Source: Desulfuromonadaceae bacterium (lineage in GTDB: Bacteria > Desulfobacterota > Desulfuromonadia > Geobacterales > Pseudopelobacteraceae). Taken from it: a stretch of DNA of 6,467 nucleotides. The notes under the pieces are model-generated. The model saw only the letters and a list, made by a program, of their open reading frames with translations, was not told the DNA's origin and searched no databases. The position numbers and the translations under genes are program-made. The stretch is from contig JAQUCQ010000199.1 of assembly GCA_028686145.1 (NCBI GenBank), forward strand, positions 1-6,467, in the 5' to 3' direction. Shown piece after piece: positions 1 through 6,467 of the stretch (its first letter is position 1; each line of letters begins with the position of its first letter).

Positions 1-134
1 GGGAATCTATACCGCCGGGTGATTTTCCCGATTATCCTGCCGGGAGTTGGGGACCTGAGGCCGCCGACCACCTTTTAGCAAGTGAGGGGCACCACTGGCT
101 GCAGCCTGTCATAAAAACGGGAGAAAATGCATGA
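1..134 (+). CDS. zwf: Glucose-6-phosphate 1-dehydrogenase, C-terminal end (5' part outside window)
   Basis: The frame starting at base 3 is open for 43 codons and stops at TGA 132-134. Its translation carries the typical C-terminal signature of glucose-6-phosphate dehydrogenase: YPAGSWGPEAADHLL followed by a short tail with EGHHW. In this family that region (Y-x-AGSWGP-x-x-AD-x-LL, then G-x-x-W) sits at the extreme C-terminus, so only the tail is seen and no catalytic residue can be checked. The enzyme oxidises glucose-6-phosphate to 6-phosphogluconolactone in the cytoplasm, with NADP or NAD. Its product is the substrate of the next gene, pgl, which it overlaps by 4 nt; that linkage strongly supports the call. 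The 5' end lies before the window. Confidence 0.9.
   Translation, partial: ESIPPGDFPDYPAGSWGPEAADHLLASEGHHWLQPVIKTGENA
119..123 (+). promoter_or_regulatory. Ribosome binding site for pgl
   Basis: GGGAG lies 7 nt before the ATG at 131, inside the last codons of zwf. It favours this ATG over the out-of-frame ATG at 127, which would leave only 3 nt of spacing. Confidence 0.65.
131..134 (+). other. zwf/pgl ATGA start-stop overlap
   Basis: The ATG of pgl (131-133) overlaps the TGA stop of zwf (132-134). ATGA junctions of this kind are commonly associated with translational coupling, here of two enzymes that catalyse consecutive steps. The overlap is seen directly; coupling is inferred. Confidence 0.85.
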
Positions 135-862
135 TAAGGGTATGCGACGATCTGGAGGCATTGAGCCTTGCTGCCGCAGAACTATTCGCGGCTGAGGCGC
201 GGCAGGCGGTGGAGGCCCGCGGCAGCTTCACCGTCGCGCTTGCCGGTGGAAGCACACCACGCCGTACCTATGAACTCCTGGCCAGTAAATCCTTCCGAGA
301 GCTGATCCCGTGGCAGAACACGCATATTTTCTGGGGTGACGAACGCTGCGTCCCTGGCGACGACCTCCGGAATAATGCCCAGATGGCGCGGCAGGCGCTG
401 CTCAACCACGTTCCTATCCCCCAGAATCAAGTCCATCCCATGGTCTGTGATCGTTCTCCGCAGGAGGCCACAGTGGAATATGAAGCGCTTCTGCGCAGTT
501 TTTTTGCCGAAGGCCGCCCTCAATTCGATCTGGTACTGCTGGGGCTTGGGGAAAACGGCCACACGGCATCCCTCTTTCCCGGCACGCCAGTTCTGGAAGA
601 GCAGCAGCACTGGGTGGCCAGCGTTTATGTGGCCGAAGAAAAGCTGCACCGGCTTACCCTGACGGCCGCGGTCATCAATCAAGCATCACTGGTTGTTTTC
701 CTGGTCTCGGGCTCCGCCAAGGCGCCAATCTTGCGAAACGTATTGAAAGAGGCGCAGGATCCGCACAACATTCCGGCCCGACTGATCAAGCCAATAGACG
801 GCGGATTGCTGTGGCTAGTGGACCGGGATGCTGCCCGTCTCTTGCGACAACGAAAGGAGTAA
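131..862 (+). CDS. pgl: 6-phosphogluconolactonase (Pgl/DevB type)
   Basis: This cytoplasmic enzyme hydrolyses 6-phosphogluconolactone to 6-phosphogluconate, the second step of the oxidative pentose phosphate pathway. At 243 residues it has the usual length of the DevB/SOL family, which is related to glucosamine-6-phosphate isomerase. Visible family motifs are LAGGSTPR at 37-44 (phosphate-binding loop), WGDER at 68-72 followed by N81/N82 and MARQALL, GLGENGHTASLFPG at 138-151 with the likely catalytic His144, HRLTLT around 173-178, and SGSAKA near 193-198. No key motif is missing. The start is set by the ATGA overlap with zwf and by GGGAG upstream. It lies between zwf and pgi, so the three genes form a glucose-6-phosphate node. 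The family also contains NagB-like deaminases, but the WGDER and GENGHTASLFPG motifs and the zwf linkage favour lactonase. Confidence 0.96.
   Translation: MIRVCDDLEALSLAAAELFAAEARQAVEARGSFTVALAGGSTPRRTYELLASKSFRELIPWQNTHIFWGDERCVPGDDLRNNAQMARQALLNHVPIPQNQVHPMVCDRSPQEATVEYEALLRSFFAEGRPQFDLVLLGLGENGHTASLFPGTPVLEEQQHWVASVYVAEEKLHRLTLTAAVINQASLVVFLVSGSAKAPILRNVLKEAQDPHNIPARLIKPIDGGLLWLVDRDAARLLRQRKE
853..859 (+). promoter_or_regulatory. Ribosome binding site for pgi, inside the 3' end of pgl
   Basis: AAAGGAG is a strong Shine-Dalgarno match 9 nt before the ATG at 869. It lies in the last codons of pgl and ends just before its TAA (860-862), so ribosomes finishing pgl are next to the pgi start. 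Confidence 0.8.
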
Positions 863-868
863 CAATTC

Positions 869-2509
869 ATGAGTTTTATACCAGTACCACTCACGCAGCT
901 CCCTGCCTGGCAGGCGCTGGAGACCCACCACCAGAAAATCAAGAGCGTCCATCTGCGGCAGCTTTTTGCCGATGACCCTCAGCGCGGCATGCGTTTCACG
1001 ATCGAAGATGCCGGGTTCTATTTCGACTATTCCAAGAACCGCATCACCGAGGAAACGATCAGACTGCTCCTGAGCTTGGCTGATGAATCAAGGCTGCGTG
1101 AACGGATTGACGCCATGTTCCGTGGTGATAAAATCAATACGACAGAGAACCGTGCGGTGCTCCATGTGGCACTGCGAGCAGACCGCGATCAGTCGATTAT
1201 GGTCGATGGAACAAATGTGGTGCCTCAAGTCCACGAAGTTCTGGACAGAATGGGCCGATTCGCCAATCGTGTTCGTAGCGGACAATGGCGTGGACATACC
1301 GGCAAGCGCATCCGCACTGTCATCAACATCGGCATCGGCGGCTCGGATCTCGGCCCGGTGATGGCCTACGAAGCGCTACGCTACTATAGCCAGCGCGACA
1401 TGGCATTTCGTTTCGTCTCAAACGTTGACGGCACCGATTTTGCGGAAGCAATTCATGGCCTTGATGCCGAAGAGACGCTGTTTATCATTTCCTCGAAAAC
1501 CTTCACCACTCTGGAAACGATGACCAATGCCCGTACGGCACGGCAATGGGCAGTGCAGACTCTGGGGGACGAACAGGCTGTTGCCCGGCACTTTGTCGCC
1601 GTCTCCACTAATGGGGAAGCGGTGGCGAAGTTCGGGATCGATACGGAAAACATGTTCGGCTTTTGGGACTGGGTTGGCGGCCGCTACTCGATGGATTCAG
1701 CCATTGGCCTTTCTACCATGCTGGCCATTGGCCCGGAACATTTCCGTTCCATGCTGGCCGGATTCCGGGTGATGGACGAGCATTTTCTGACCGCCCCGTT
1801 TGCCAGGAACCTGCCGGTGCTGATGGGCCTGTTATCCGTGTGGTACAGCAGTTTCTTTGCGGCGCAGACAGCGGCAATACTCCCCTACGACCAGTACCTG
1901 AAACGTTTCCCGGCCTACCTCCAGCAACTTGGTATGGAAAGCAACGGCAAGCACGTTACACTGGATGGCCAACCAGTTTCGTACCAGACAGGACCGATTT
2001 TGTGGGGCGAGCCGGGCACAAATGGCCAGCACTCATTTTATCAGCTCATACATCAGGGGACCAGACTCATTCCCTGCGATTTCATCGGTTTTTGTCAGAC
2101 CGTCAACCCACTCGATTCGCATCATGACATATTAATGGCAAACCTGTTCGCCCAGACAGAAGCGCTCGCCTTCGGCAAGACGGCGGATGAGGTAAGGAAC
2201 GAGGGGACACCGGATGGGCTGGTGCCACATCGCGTGTTCGAGGGGAATCGGCCGACGAACACGATCCTTGCCGAACGACTGACGCCGGAGACTCTGGGCA
2301 AACTGGTGGCACTCTACGAGCACAGCGTTTTCACACAAGGCGCAATATTGCAGATCGACTCTTTCGACCAATGGGGCGTTGAGCTGGGTAAAAAGCTGGC
2401 GATGAACATTCTACCCGAGCTAAAACTGGCCGATGAACCTGAGCTAGAACATGACAGTTCGACAAATGCACTCATCCGGCATTTCAGGAGCAAAAAAACA
2501 TTTCTCTAA
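869..2509 (+). CDS. pgi: Glucose-6-phosphate isomerase
   Basis: This enzyme interconverts glucose-6-phosphate and fructose-6-phosphate in the cytoplasm and links glycolysis/gluconeogenesis with the pentose phosphate pathway. The 546-residue product is close to the 549 of the E. coli enzyme, so it is the long form of the family. Two SIS-fold domains are evident. The first carries IGIGGSDLGP (154-163) and the phosphate-binding SSKTFTT (208-214). The family signatures follow: FWDWVGGRYS (GGR at 270-272), GTNGQHSFYQLIHQG (383-397) and FDQWGVELGKK (499-509). The residues expected for catalysis are present: Arg272, Glu357 in MESNGKH, His388 in GQHS, and Lys508. The gene starts 6 nt after pgl behind a strong ribosome binding site, so it is almost certainly cotranscribed with zwf-pgl. 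An A7 run near the 3' end (2492-2498) does not break the frame. Confidence 0.98.
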   Translation: MSFIPVPLTQLPAWQALETHHQKIKSVHLRQLFADDPQRGMRFTIEDAGFYFDYSKNRITEETIRLLLSLADESRLRERIDAMFRGDKINTTENRAVLHVALRADRDQSIMVDGTNVVPQVHEVLDRMGRFANRVRSGQWRGHTGKRIRTVINIGIGGSDLGPVMAYEALRYYSQRDMAFRFVSNVDGTDFAEAIHGLDAEETLFIISSKTFTTLETMTNARTARQWAVQTLGDEQAVARHFVAVSTNGEAVAKFGIDTENMFGFWDWVGGRYSMDSAIGLSTMLAIGPEHFRSMLAGFRVMDEHFLTAPFARNLPVLMGLLSVWYSSFFAAQTAAILPYDQYLKRFPAYLQQLGMESNGKHVTLDGQPVSYQTGPILWGEPGTNGQHSFYQLIHQGTRLIPCDFIGFCQTVNPLDSHHDILMANLFAQTEALAFGKTADEVRNEGTPDGLVPHRVFEGNRPTNTILAERLTPETLGKLVALYEHSVFTQGAILQIDSFDQWGVELGKKLAMNILPELKLADEPELEHDSSTNALIRHFRSKKTFL

Positions 2510-2602
2510 CAGATTGGACTTGAAGCGGAACAATCCGAATAAATATGCATCGATCGCACCGTATCAACCTGCATCATTGCAAAGACAGGAGAAATTCCAG
2601 TT
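2510..2602 (+). other. Intergenic gap pgi to H+-ATPase; no clear terminator, weak promoter-like hexamers
   Basis: This 93-nt stretch is the longest non-coding interval in the window. The only inverted pairs I find are short: a 5-bp GATTG/CAATC pair (2512-2516 with 2531-2535) and a 4-bp TGCA pair near 2570-2581. Neither is followed by a T run, so I do not call a terminator. A TTGAAG at 2520-2525 (four of six matches to a -35) is followed by AT-rich sequence around 2538-2546, but no good -10 sits at the right spacing. A separate weak promoter for the ATPase is possible but not shown. Confidence 0.35.
2587..2591 (+). promoter_or_regulatory. Ribosome binding site for the H+-ATPase
   Basis: AGGAG lies 11 nt before the ATG at 2603, slightly longer than ideal spacing. 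An in-frame stop at 2540-2542, with no ATG, GTG or TTG codon in frame after it, fixes 2603 as the first possible start. Confidence 0.65.
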
Positions 2603-5089
2603 ATGAGACCAGATAGCGACCAGCCTCAATCTTCCGAATCGAGGCCAAAGACAAAAGATGATCTTAAAACCCTTCCAATACCGGAACTGCAGGAAAAACT
2701 GGGATCATCACCTGACGGCCTCAGCCAAGCCGAGGCGCAGAACCGGCTTGACCAGTATGGGCCCAATGAAATTGAGGAAAAGAAAACCAATCCGTTCCTG
2801 AAATTTCTTTCCTACTTTTGGAGCCCCATCCCGTGGATGATCGAAGCAGCCGTGATCCTTTCGGCGATAGACCGGCATTGGGTAGACTTTGGTATCATCC
2901 TTGTTCTGCTTCTAGCCAACGCCATTGTCGGATTCTGGGAAGAACACCAGGCGGGTAATGCTATTGCCGCGCTGAAGGCCAAGCTGGCAAACAAGACCCA
3001 GGTGAAACGTGATGGAAAGTGGACATACCCTGCGGCGCGAGACCTGGTACCGGGCGACGTCATCCGCATGCGCTTGGGCGATATTGTGCCGGCAGATGCA
3101 CGCCTGCTGGATGGTAATTCAATAGAAATTGATCAGTCCGCGCTGACAGGAGAGTCGTTACCCGCCACGCGCAAACCCGGCGAGGCGGTCTTTTCAGGTT
3201 CGATTATCCGCTTGGGCGAAATTGACGCGATGGTATACGCCACCGGCGCAAACACCTATTTCGGCAAAACCGCGCAACTGGTGCAGCAAGCACACACCGT
3301 CAGCCACTTCCAACGTGCAGTGCTGAAAATCGGCAATTACCTGATCGTTCTCGCCCTGGCACTGGTAACGGTAATTATTACCGTCGCACTCTTCCGTGGT
3401 GATCCGATCCTTACCACGTTGCAGTTTGCATTGGTGCTGACCGTGGCCGCGATTCCCGTGGCAATGCCCACAGTGCTTTCGGTGACCATGGCAGTCGGCG
3501 CACGACTGTTGGCAAAAAAAGAGGCAATTGTTACCCGACTGGCGGCCATTGAGGAATTGGAAGGCGTGGATGTGCTCTGCTCGGACAAGACCGGCACATT
3601 AACCCAGAACAAATTGACGCTGGGCGACCCATTCAGCGTAACCGGTATCACTGCCGATTATGTCATCGTCAACGCCGCGCTGGCTTCACGATCTGGAAGT
3701 ACGGACACCATAGACCTGGCCGTACTGGGTGGCCTGAAAAACGATCAGATTTTGGAAGACTTTCAGGTGCTTCATTTCCAGCCGTTTGACCCGGTGAACA
3801 AGCGCACCGAAGCAACCATCAAAGGGACGGATGGTAAACAGTTCAAGGTCACCAAAGGTGCGCCGCAGATAATTATGGAATTGTCGGACAATGCCGGACA
3901 AGTGAAGGACGGCATTGAGAAAGCTGTTAATGAATTTGCGGCGCGCGGCTTCCGCTCGTTGGGTGTGGCCCGGACAGACGAGCACGGAGCATGGCAGTTT
4001 CTTGGTGTGTTGCCGCTGTTCGATCCTCCTCGGGATGAAGCCAGGACAACCATCGCAACCGCCCGGCAGATGGGAGTTAATGTCAAGATGGTAACAGGCG
4101 ACCAGGTTGCCATAGCTCGGGAAACAGCCGGAAAACTAGGGCTGGGCACAAATATCCTTGATGCGAGTGGTTTCGGTGACACCAAACATCACGAGACTGC
4201 CCAGTTGGCGGAATCTATCGAGAATGCGGACGGCTTCGCCCAGGTATTCCCCGAGCACAAGTTTCATATTGTGGATGTGCTCCAGCAACGCGGACACATC
4301 GTCGGTATGACAGGCGATGGAGTAAACGACGCACCGGCACTGAAGAAGGCCGACTGCGGCATCGCCGTTTCAGGCGCAACGGACGCGGCCCGCGCTGCGG
4401 CGTCAATCGTGCTGATGACATCAGGCCTGTCGGTGATTATAGATGCCATGAAAGAGAGCCGGAATATCTTTCAACGAATGAACAGTTATGCCATCTACCG
4501 CATTGCCGAAACGCTCCGCGTCCTCTTGTTCATGACAGTAGCAATCATGGTGTTCAACTTCTATCCAATGACCGCAGTCATGATCGTCATGTTGGCGTTG
4601 CTTAACGACGGGGCAATTTTATCTATTGCGTATGATAATGTTCAGTACAAAGACAGGCCCGAAGCCTGGAACATGCGCATGGTGCTTGGGGTTGCCACGG
4701 TACTCGGCGTCATAGGTCCGGTGGCTGCATTTGGCCTGTTTTATATCGCTGAACGTGTGTACTTCCTTGACCGCCTGCATATCCAAACGCTCATGTACCT
4801 GATGCTGTCGGTGGCTGGCCATCTGACGATTTTCCTCACACGTACACGTGGTCCATTCTGGTCCATGCGCCCTGCACGAATTCTATGGATCGCCGTGCTC
4901 GGTACGCAAATCCTGGCAACGCTGATTGCTGTGTACGGATTGTTTATGGCCCCCATAGGCTGGAGCTGGGCGTTATTTGTCTGGGGCTATGCGCTGATAT
5001 GGTTCCTTGTAAACGATCGCCTGAAACTGATTGCGTACAGGATTTTCGACCCAACTGCTGCACCTCTGTTGGGCAAGAATCCTACCTAA
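2603..5089 (+). CDS. P3A-type plasma-membrane H+-ATPase
   Basis: This is an 828-residue P-type ATPase predicted to pump protons out of the cell across the inner membrane at the cost of ATP. Its order is: cation-ATPase N-terminal segment (about 24-65), M1 and M2 (about 66-112), actuator domain with TGES (182-185), M3 and M4 (about 244-296) with PVAMP (285-289), phosphorylation motif CSDKTGTLT with Asp328, nucleotide-binding domain with KGAP (418-421), DPPR (474-477), MVTGD (496-500), GDGVND (571-576), then M5 to M10 (about 627-804). Proton-pump identity rests on FDPVNKRTEA, on the M6 sequence LLNDGAILSI, and on residues aligning with plant AHA2: Asn106 in M2, Arg639 in M5 (AHA2 Arg655) and Asp669 in M6 (AHA2 Asp684). 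It has no heavy-metal CPx motif and only a short C-terminal tail, so the long autoinhibitory domain of plant pumps is absent. The start is the first possible in frame. Transport of another cation cannot be fully excluded. Confidence 0.93.
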   Translation: MRPDSDQPQSSESRPKTKDDLKTLPIPELQEKLGSSPDGLSQAEAQNRLDQYGPNEIEEKKTNPFLKFLSYFWSPIPWMIEAAVILSAIDRHWVDFGIILVLLLANAIVGFWEEHQAGNAIAALKAKLANKTQVKRDGKWTYPAARDLVPGDVIRMRLGDIVPADARLLDGNSIEIDQSALTGESLPATRKPGEAVFSGSIIRLGEIDAMVYATGANTYFGKTAQLVQQAHTVSHFQRAVLKIGNYLIVLALALVTVIITVALFRGDPILTTLQFALVLTVAAIPVAMPTVLSVTMAVGARLLAKKEAIVTRLAAIEELEGVDVLCSDKTGTLTQNKLTLGDPFSVTGITADYVIVNAALASRSGSTDTIDLAVLGGLKNDQILEDFQVLHFQPFDPVNKRTEATIKGTDGKQFKVTKGAPQIIMELSDNAGQVKDGIEKAVNEFAARGFRSLGVARTDEHGAWQFLGVLPLFDPPRDEARTTIATARQMGVNVKMVTGDQVAIARETAGKLGLGTNILDASGFGDTKHHETAQLAESIENADGFAQVFPEHKFHIVDVLQQRGHIVGMTGDGVNDAPALKKADCGIAVSGATDAARAAASIVLMTSGLSVIIDAMKESRNIFQRMNSYAIYRIAETLRVLLFMTVAIMVFNFYPMTAVMIVMLALLNDGAILSIAYDNVQYKDRPEAWNMRMVLGVATVLGVIGPVAAFGLFYIAERVYFLDRLHIQTLMYLMLSVAGHLTIFLTRTRGPFWSMRPARILWIAVLGTQILATLIAVYGLFMAPIGWSWALFVWGYALIWFLVNDRLKLIAYRIFDPTAAPLLGKNPT

Positions 5090-5106
5090 TTTACGAAAGA
5101 ACGGTC

Positions 5107-5110
5107 GGGA
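5107..5110 (+). promoter_or_regulatory. Weak ribosome binding site for glgP
   Basis: GGGA lies 5 nt before the ATG at 5116. It is the best purine-rich match in the 26-nt gap after the ATPase and is clearly weaker than the sites of pgl and pgi, which may mean lower or coupled initiation. Confidence 0.35.
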
Positions 5111-5115
5111 AAAAC

Positions 5116-6467
5116 ATGAGCAAACAAATACGGGTAAGCAACCCACTTTACAACATACTCCCCAAGGAAATAGAGGGATTTGGTGCCTTGGCTGAGTTGG
5201 CCCTTGATATGCGTTCATCATGGAACCATGCAACCGACAATGTATGGCGCACGCTTGACCCGGTATTGTGGGAACTCACACAAAATCCCTGGGTTGTTCT
5301 GCAGACTGTCTCGCGAGACCAGATTGAGAGCATGCTTGCCGATTCCGTTTTTCGCAAAAAAGTTGATGACCTGCTGCAGAGCAGGCGGCAAGCAGCTGAG
5401 GCACCGGCGTGGTTTCAGCACTATCACCCGCACTCTTCCCTGAGCCGCGTCGCATATTTCAGTATGGAATTCATGTTGAGTGAAGCTCTTCCGATTTACT
5501 CCGGAGGGCTTGGCAATGTAGCTGGAGACCAGCTCAAAGCTGCAAGCGACCTGGGCATGCCCGTCGTCGGAGTAGGACTGCTGTACCAGCAAGGCTATTT
5601 CCGTCAGGTTATCGACAAGGACGGCGCACAGCAGGCACTTTTCCCCTATAACGACCCTGGTCAACTGCCGATCACGCCTCTGCGCCGGCCTAACGGCGAG
5701 TGGTTGCGCCTAGAGGTCGCTTTGCCTGGTTACTCGGTGTGGCTGCGCGCCTGGCAAGTGCAGGTCGGTCGAGTAGTACTTTACCTGCTGGATTCAAATG
5801 ATGCGGCAAATTTTCCCGCTCATCGAGGAATTACGAGCGAGCTGTATGGCGGCGGGCCGGAACTGCGCCTCAAACAGGAACTGCTTCTCGGGATTGGCGG
5901 TTGGCGGTTACTCAGTGCGCTGGGCATCCGTCCGGAAGTCTGTCACTTGAATGAAGGGCATGCTGCCTTTGCCGTATTGGAGCGTGCGCGAAGTTTCATG
6001 GAAGAATCCGGGCAACCTTTCGAAGTTGCGTTGGCCGTTACTCGAGCGGGAAACCTTTTCACTACCCACACCGCAGTGGCCGCCGGTTTTGACCGGTTCT
6101 CTCCGGCTCTCATCGAACAATACCTCGGTGCTTTTGCCGAGCAGAAGCTCGGTATTTCATGCCATGAGTTGCTGGCACTTGGCCGCCAAAATCCGAACGA
6201 CCTGTCGGAAAGCTTCAATATGGCCTACCTGGCCATTCACGGAAGCGGAGCGGTTAATGGCGTGAGCCGCCTGCACGGTGAAGTCAGTCGGGATATTTTT
6301 TCACCTCTCTTTCCGCATTGGCCACAGGACGAAGTCCCGGTTGGTCACGTGACCAACGGGGTTCACACACCGAGTTGGGATTCGTCTGATGCCGATGAGC
6401 TTTGGACGGAAGCCTGTGAAAAAGACCGTTGGTTGGGAACGACGGCAACTCTGGAACGAGATATACG
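5116..6467 (+). CDS. glgP: Glycogen/alpha-glucan phosphorylase, N-terminal 450 residues (3' part outside window)
   Basis: The frame from ATG 5116 stays open to the window edge (450 codons plus 2 nt). The enzyme splits alpha-1,4-glucan with phosphate to give glucose-1-phosphate in the cytoplasm. Residues 10 to about 110 match the DUF3417-type N-terminal region (ALAELALDMRSSWNHATDNVW, then LDPVLWELTQNPW). The phosphorylase fold then begins: YFSMEF (114-119), SGGLGNVAGDQLKAASDLG (129-147), VCHLNEGHAAF (275-285), TTHT (316-319) followed by VAAGFDRF, NGVSRLHGEVSR (381-392) and HVTNGVH (411-417). This is the short phosphorylase subfamily (TIGR02094 type) rather than the E. coli GlgP/MalP type. Such proteins are usually about 850 residues, so roughly half is visible, and the pyridoxal-phosphate lysine lies beyond the window. 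The gene follows the H+-ATPase by 26 nt and probably shares its transcript. Its product could feed the pgi/zwf node through a phosphoglucomutase not seen here. Maltodextrin rather than glycogen could be the physiological substrate. Confidence 0.93.
   Translation, partial: MSKQIRVSNPLYNILPKEIEGFGALAELALDMRSSWNHATDNVWRTLDPVLWELTQNPWVVLQTVSRDQIESMLADSVFRKKVDDLLQSRRQAAEAPAWFQHYHPHSSLSRVAYFSMEFMLSEALPIYSGGLGNVAGDQLKAASDLGMPVVGVGLLYQQGYFRQVIDKDGAQQALFPYNDPGQLPITPLRRPNGEWLRLEVALPGYSVWLRAWQVQVGRVVLYLLDSNDAANFPAHRGITSELYGGGPELRLKQELLLGIGGWRLLSALGIRPEVCHLNEGHAAFAVLERARSFMEESGQPFEVALAVTRAGNLFTTHTAVAAGFDRFSPALIEQYLGAFAEQKLGISCHELLALGRQNPNDLSESFNMAYLAIHGSGAVNGVSRLHGEVSRDIFSPLFPHWPQDEVPVGHVTNGVHTPSWDSSDADELWTEACEKDRWLGTTATLERDI

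Noticed and set aside
182..682. 166-codon open frame on the - strand
   Set aside because: It lies entirely inside pgl, whose motifs are complete, and its translation shows no recognisable domain. It is a shadow of the coding strand.
2486..2500. AGGAG followed by an A7 run near the end of pgi, resembling a translation start signal
   Set aside because: No ATG, GTG or TTG follows at a useful distance, and the sequence encodes the normal C-terminal tail of Pgi.
2544..2556. Overlapping small palindromes (ATGCAT, ATCGAT, CGATCG) in the gap before the ATPase
   Set aside because: Each is only 6 bp and such sites occur often by chance; no longer dyad or repeated operator is visible.
3512..3552. Possible -1 frameshift site: GCA AAA AAA with an A7 run (3514-3520), where a slip would reach a TGA at 3550-3552, just before the catalytic Asp328
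   Set aside because: Programmed frameshifting is known in the bacterial copper ATPase gene copA, but here there is no upstream Shine-Dalgarno-like stimulator and I see no strong downstream hairpin. The run is explained by two lysine codons at a position where basic residues are common in these pumps.
3772..4185. 137-codon open frame on the - strand inside the ATPase
   Set aside because: It overlaps the nucleotide-binding domain of the ATPase, is rich in Ser, Pro and Thr as antisense frames often are, and has no recognisable family.
5218..5664. 148-codon open frame on the - strand
   Set aside because: It is antisense to the N-terminal part of glgP, which has clear phosphorylase motifs in its own frame; no domain or good start site supports the antisense frame.

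Overview
The window is a compact, single-strand stretch of bacterial central carbon metabolism with one ion pump in it. All genes read on the + strand. In order: the 3' end of glucose-6-phosphate dehydrogenase (zwf, 1-134), 6-phosphogluconolactonase (pgl, 131-862), glucose-6-phosphate isomerase (pgi, 869-2509), a complete P3A-type plasma-membrane H+-ATPase (2603-5089), and the first 450 codons of a glycogen/alpha-glucan phosphorylase with an N-terminal DUF3417-type region (glgP, 5116 to the window edge). The two edge genes are partial only because the window cuts them; neither shows a frameshift or internal stop.

The layout suggests an operon. zwf and pgl overlap by 4 nt (ATGA). pgl and pgi are 6 nt apart, with the pgi Shine-Dalgarno lying in the last codons of pgl. 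A 93-nt gap precedes the ATPase and a 26-nt gap precedes glgP. I see no convincing terminator in any gap. The only weak promoter-like hexamers are in the 93-nt gap, the longest non-coding stretch. There are no RNA genes, CRISPR arrays, insertion sequences or notable repeats.

How the genes fit together: glycogen phosphorylase releases glucose-1-phosphate. A phosphoglucomutase, not seen here, would convert it to glucose-6-phosphate. Pgi exchanges that with fructose-6-phosphate, and Zwf plus Pgl send it into the oxidative pentose phosphate pathway (or Entner-Doudoroff pathway) with NADPH or NADH production. The P3A pump spends ATP to export protons and has no obvious step in this pathway, so its position is the most noteworthy feature of the window.

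Organism: the codon use is moderately GC-rich and Shine-Dalgarno sites are clear. Sugar-phosphate genes beside a P3A H+-ATPase and a DUF3417-type phosphorylase would suit an environmental proteobacterium, for example an ammonia oxidiser or a methanotroph. This taxonomic guess is inference from gene content and is low confidence. No gene here is of an unknown family, and I did not find a new defence or mobile system.
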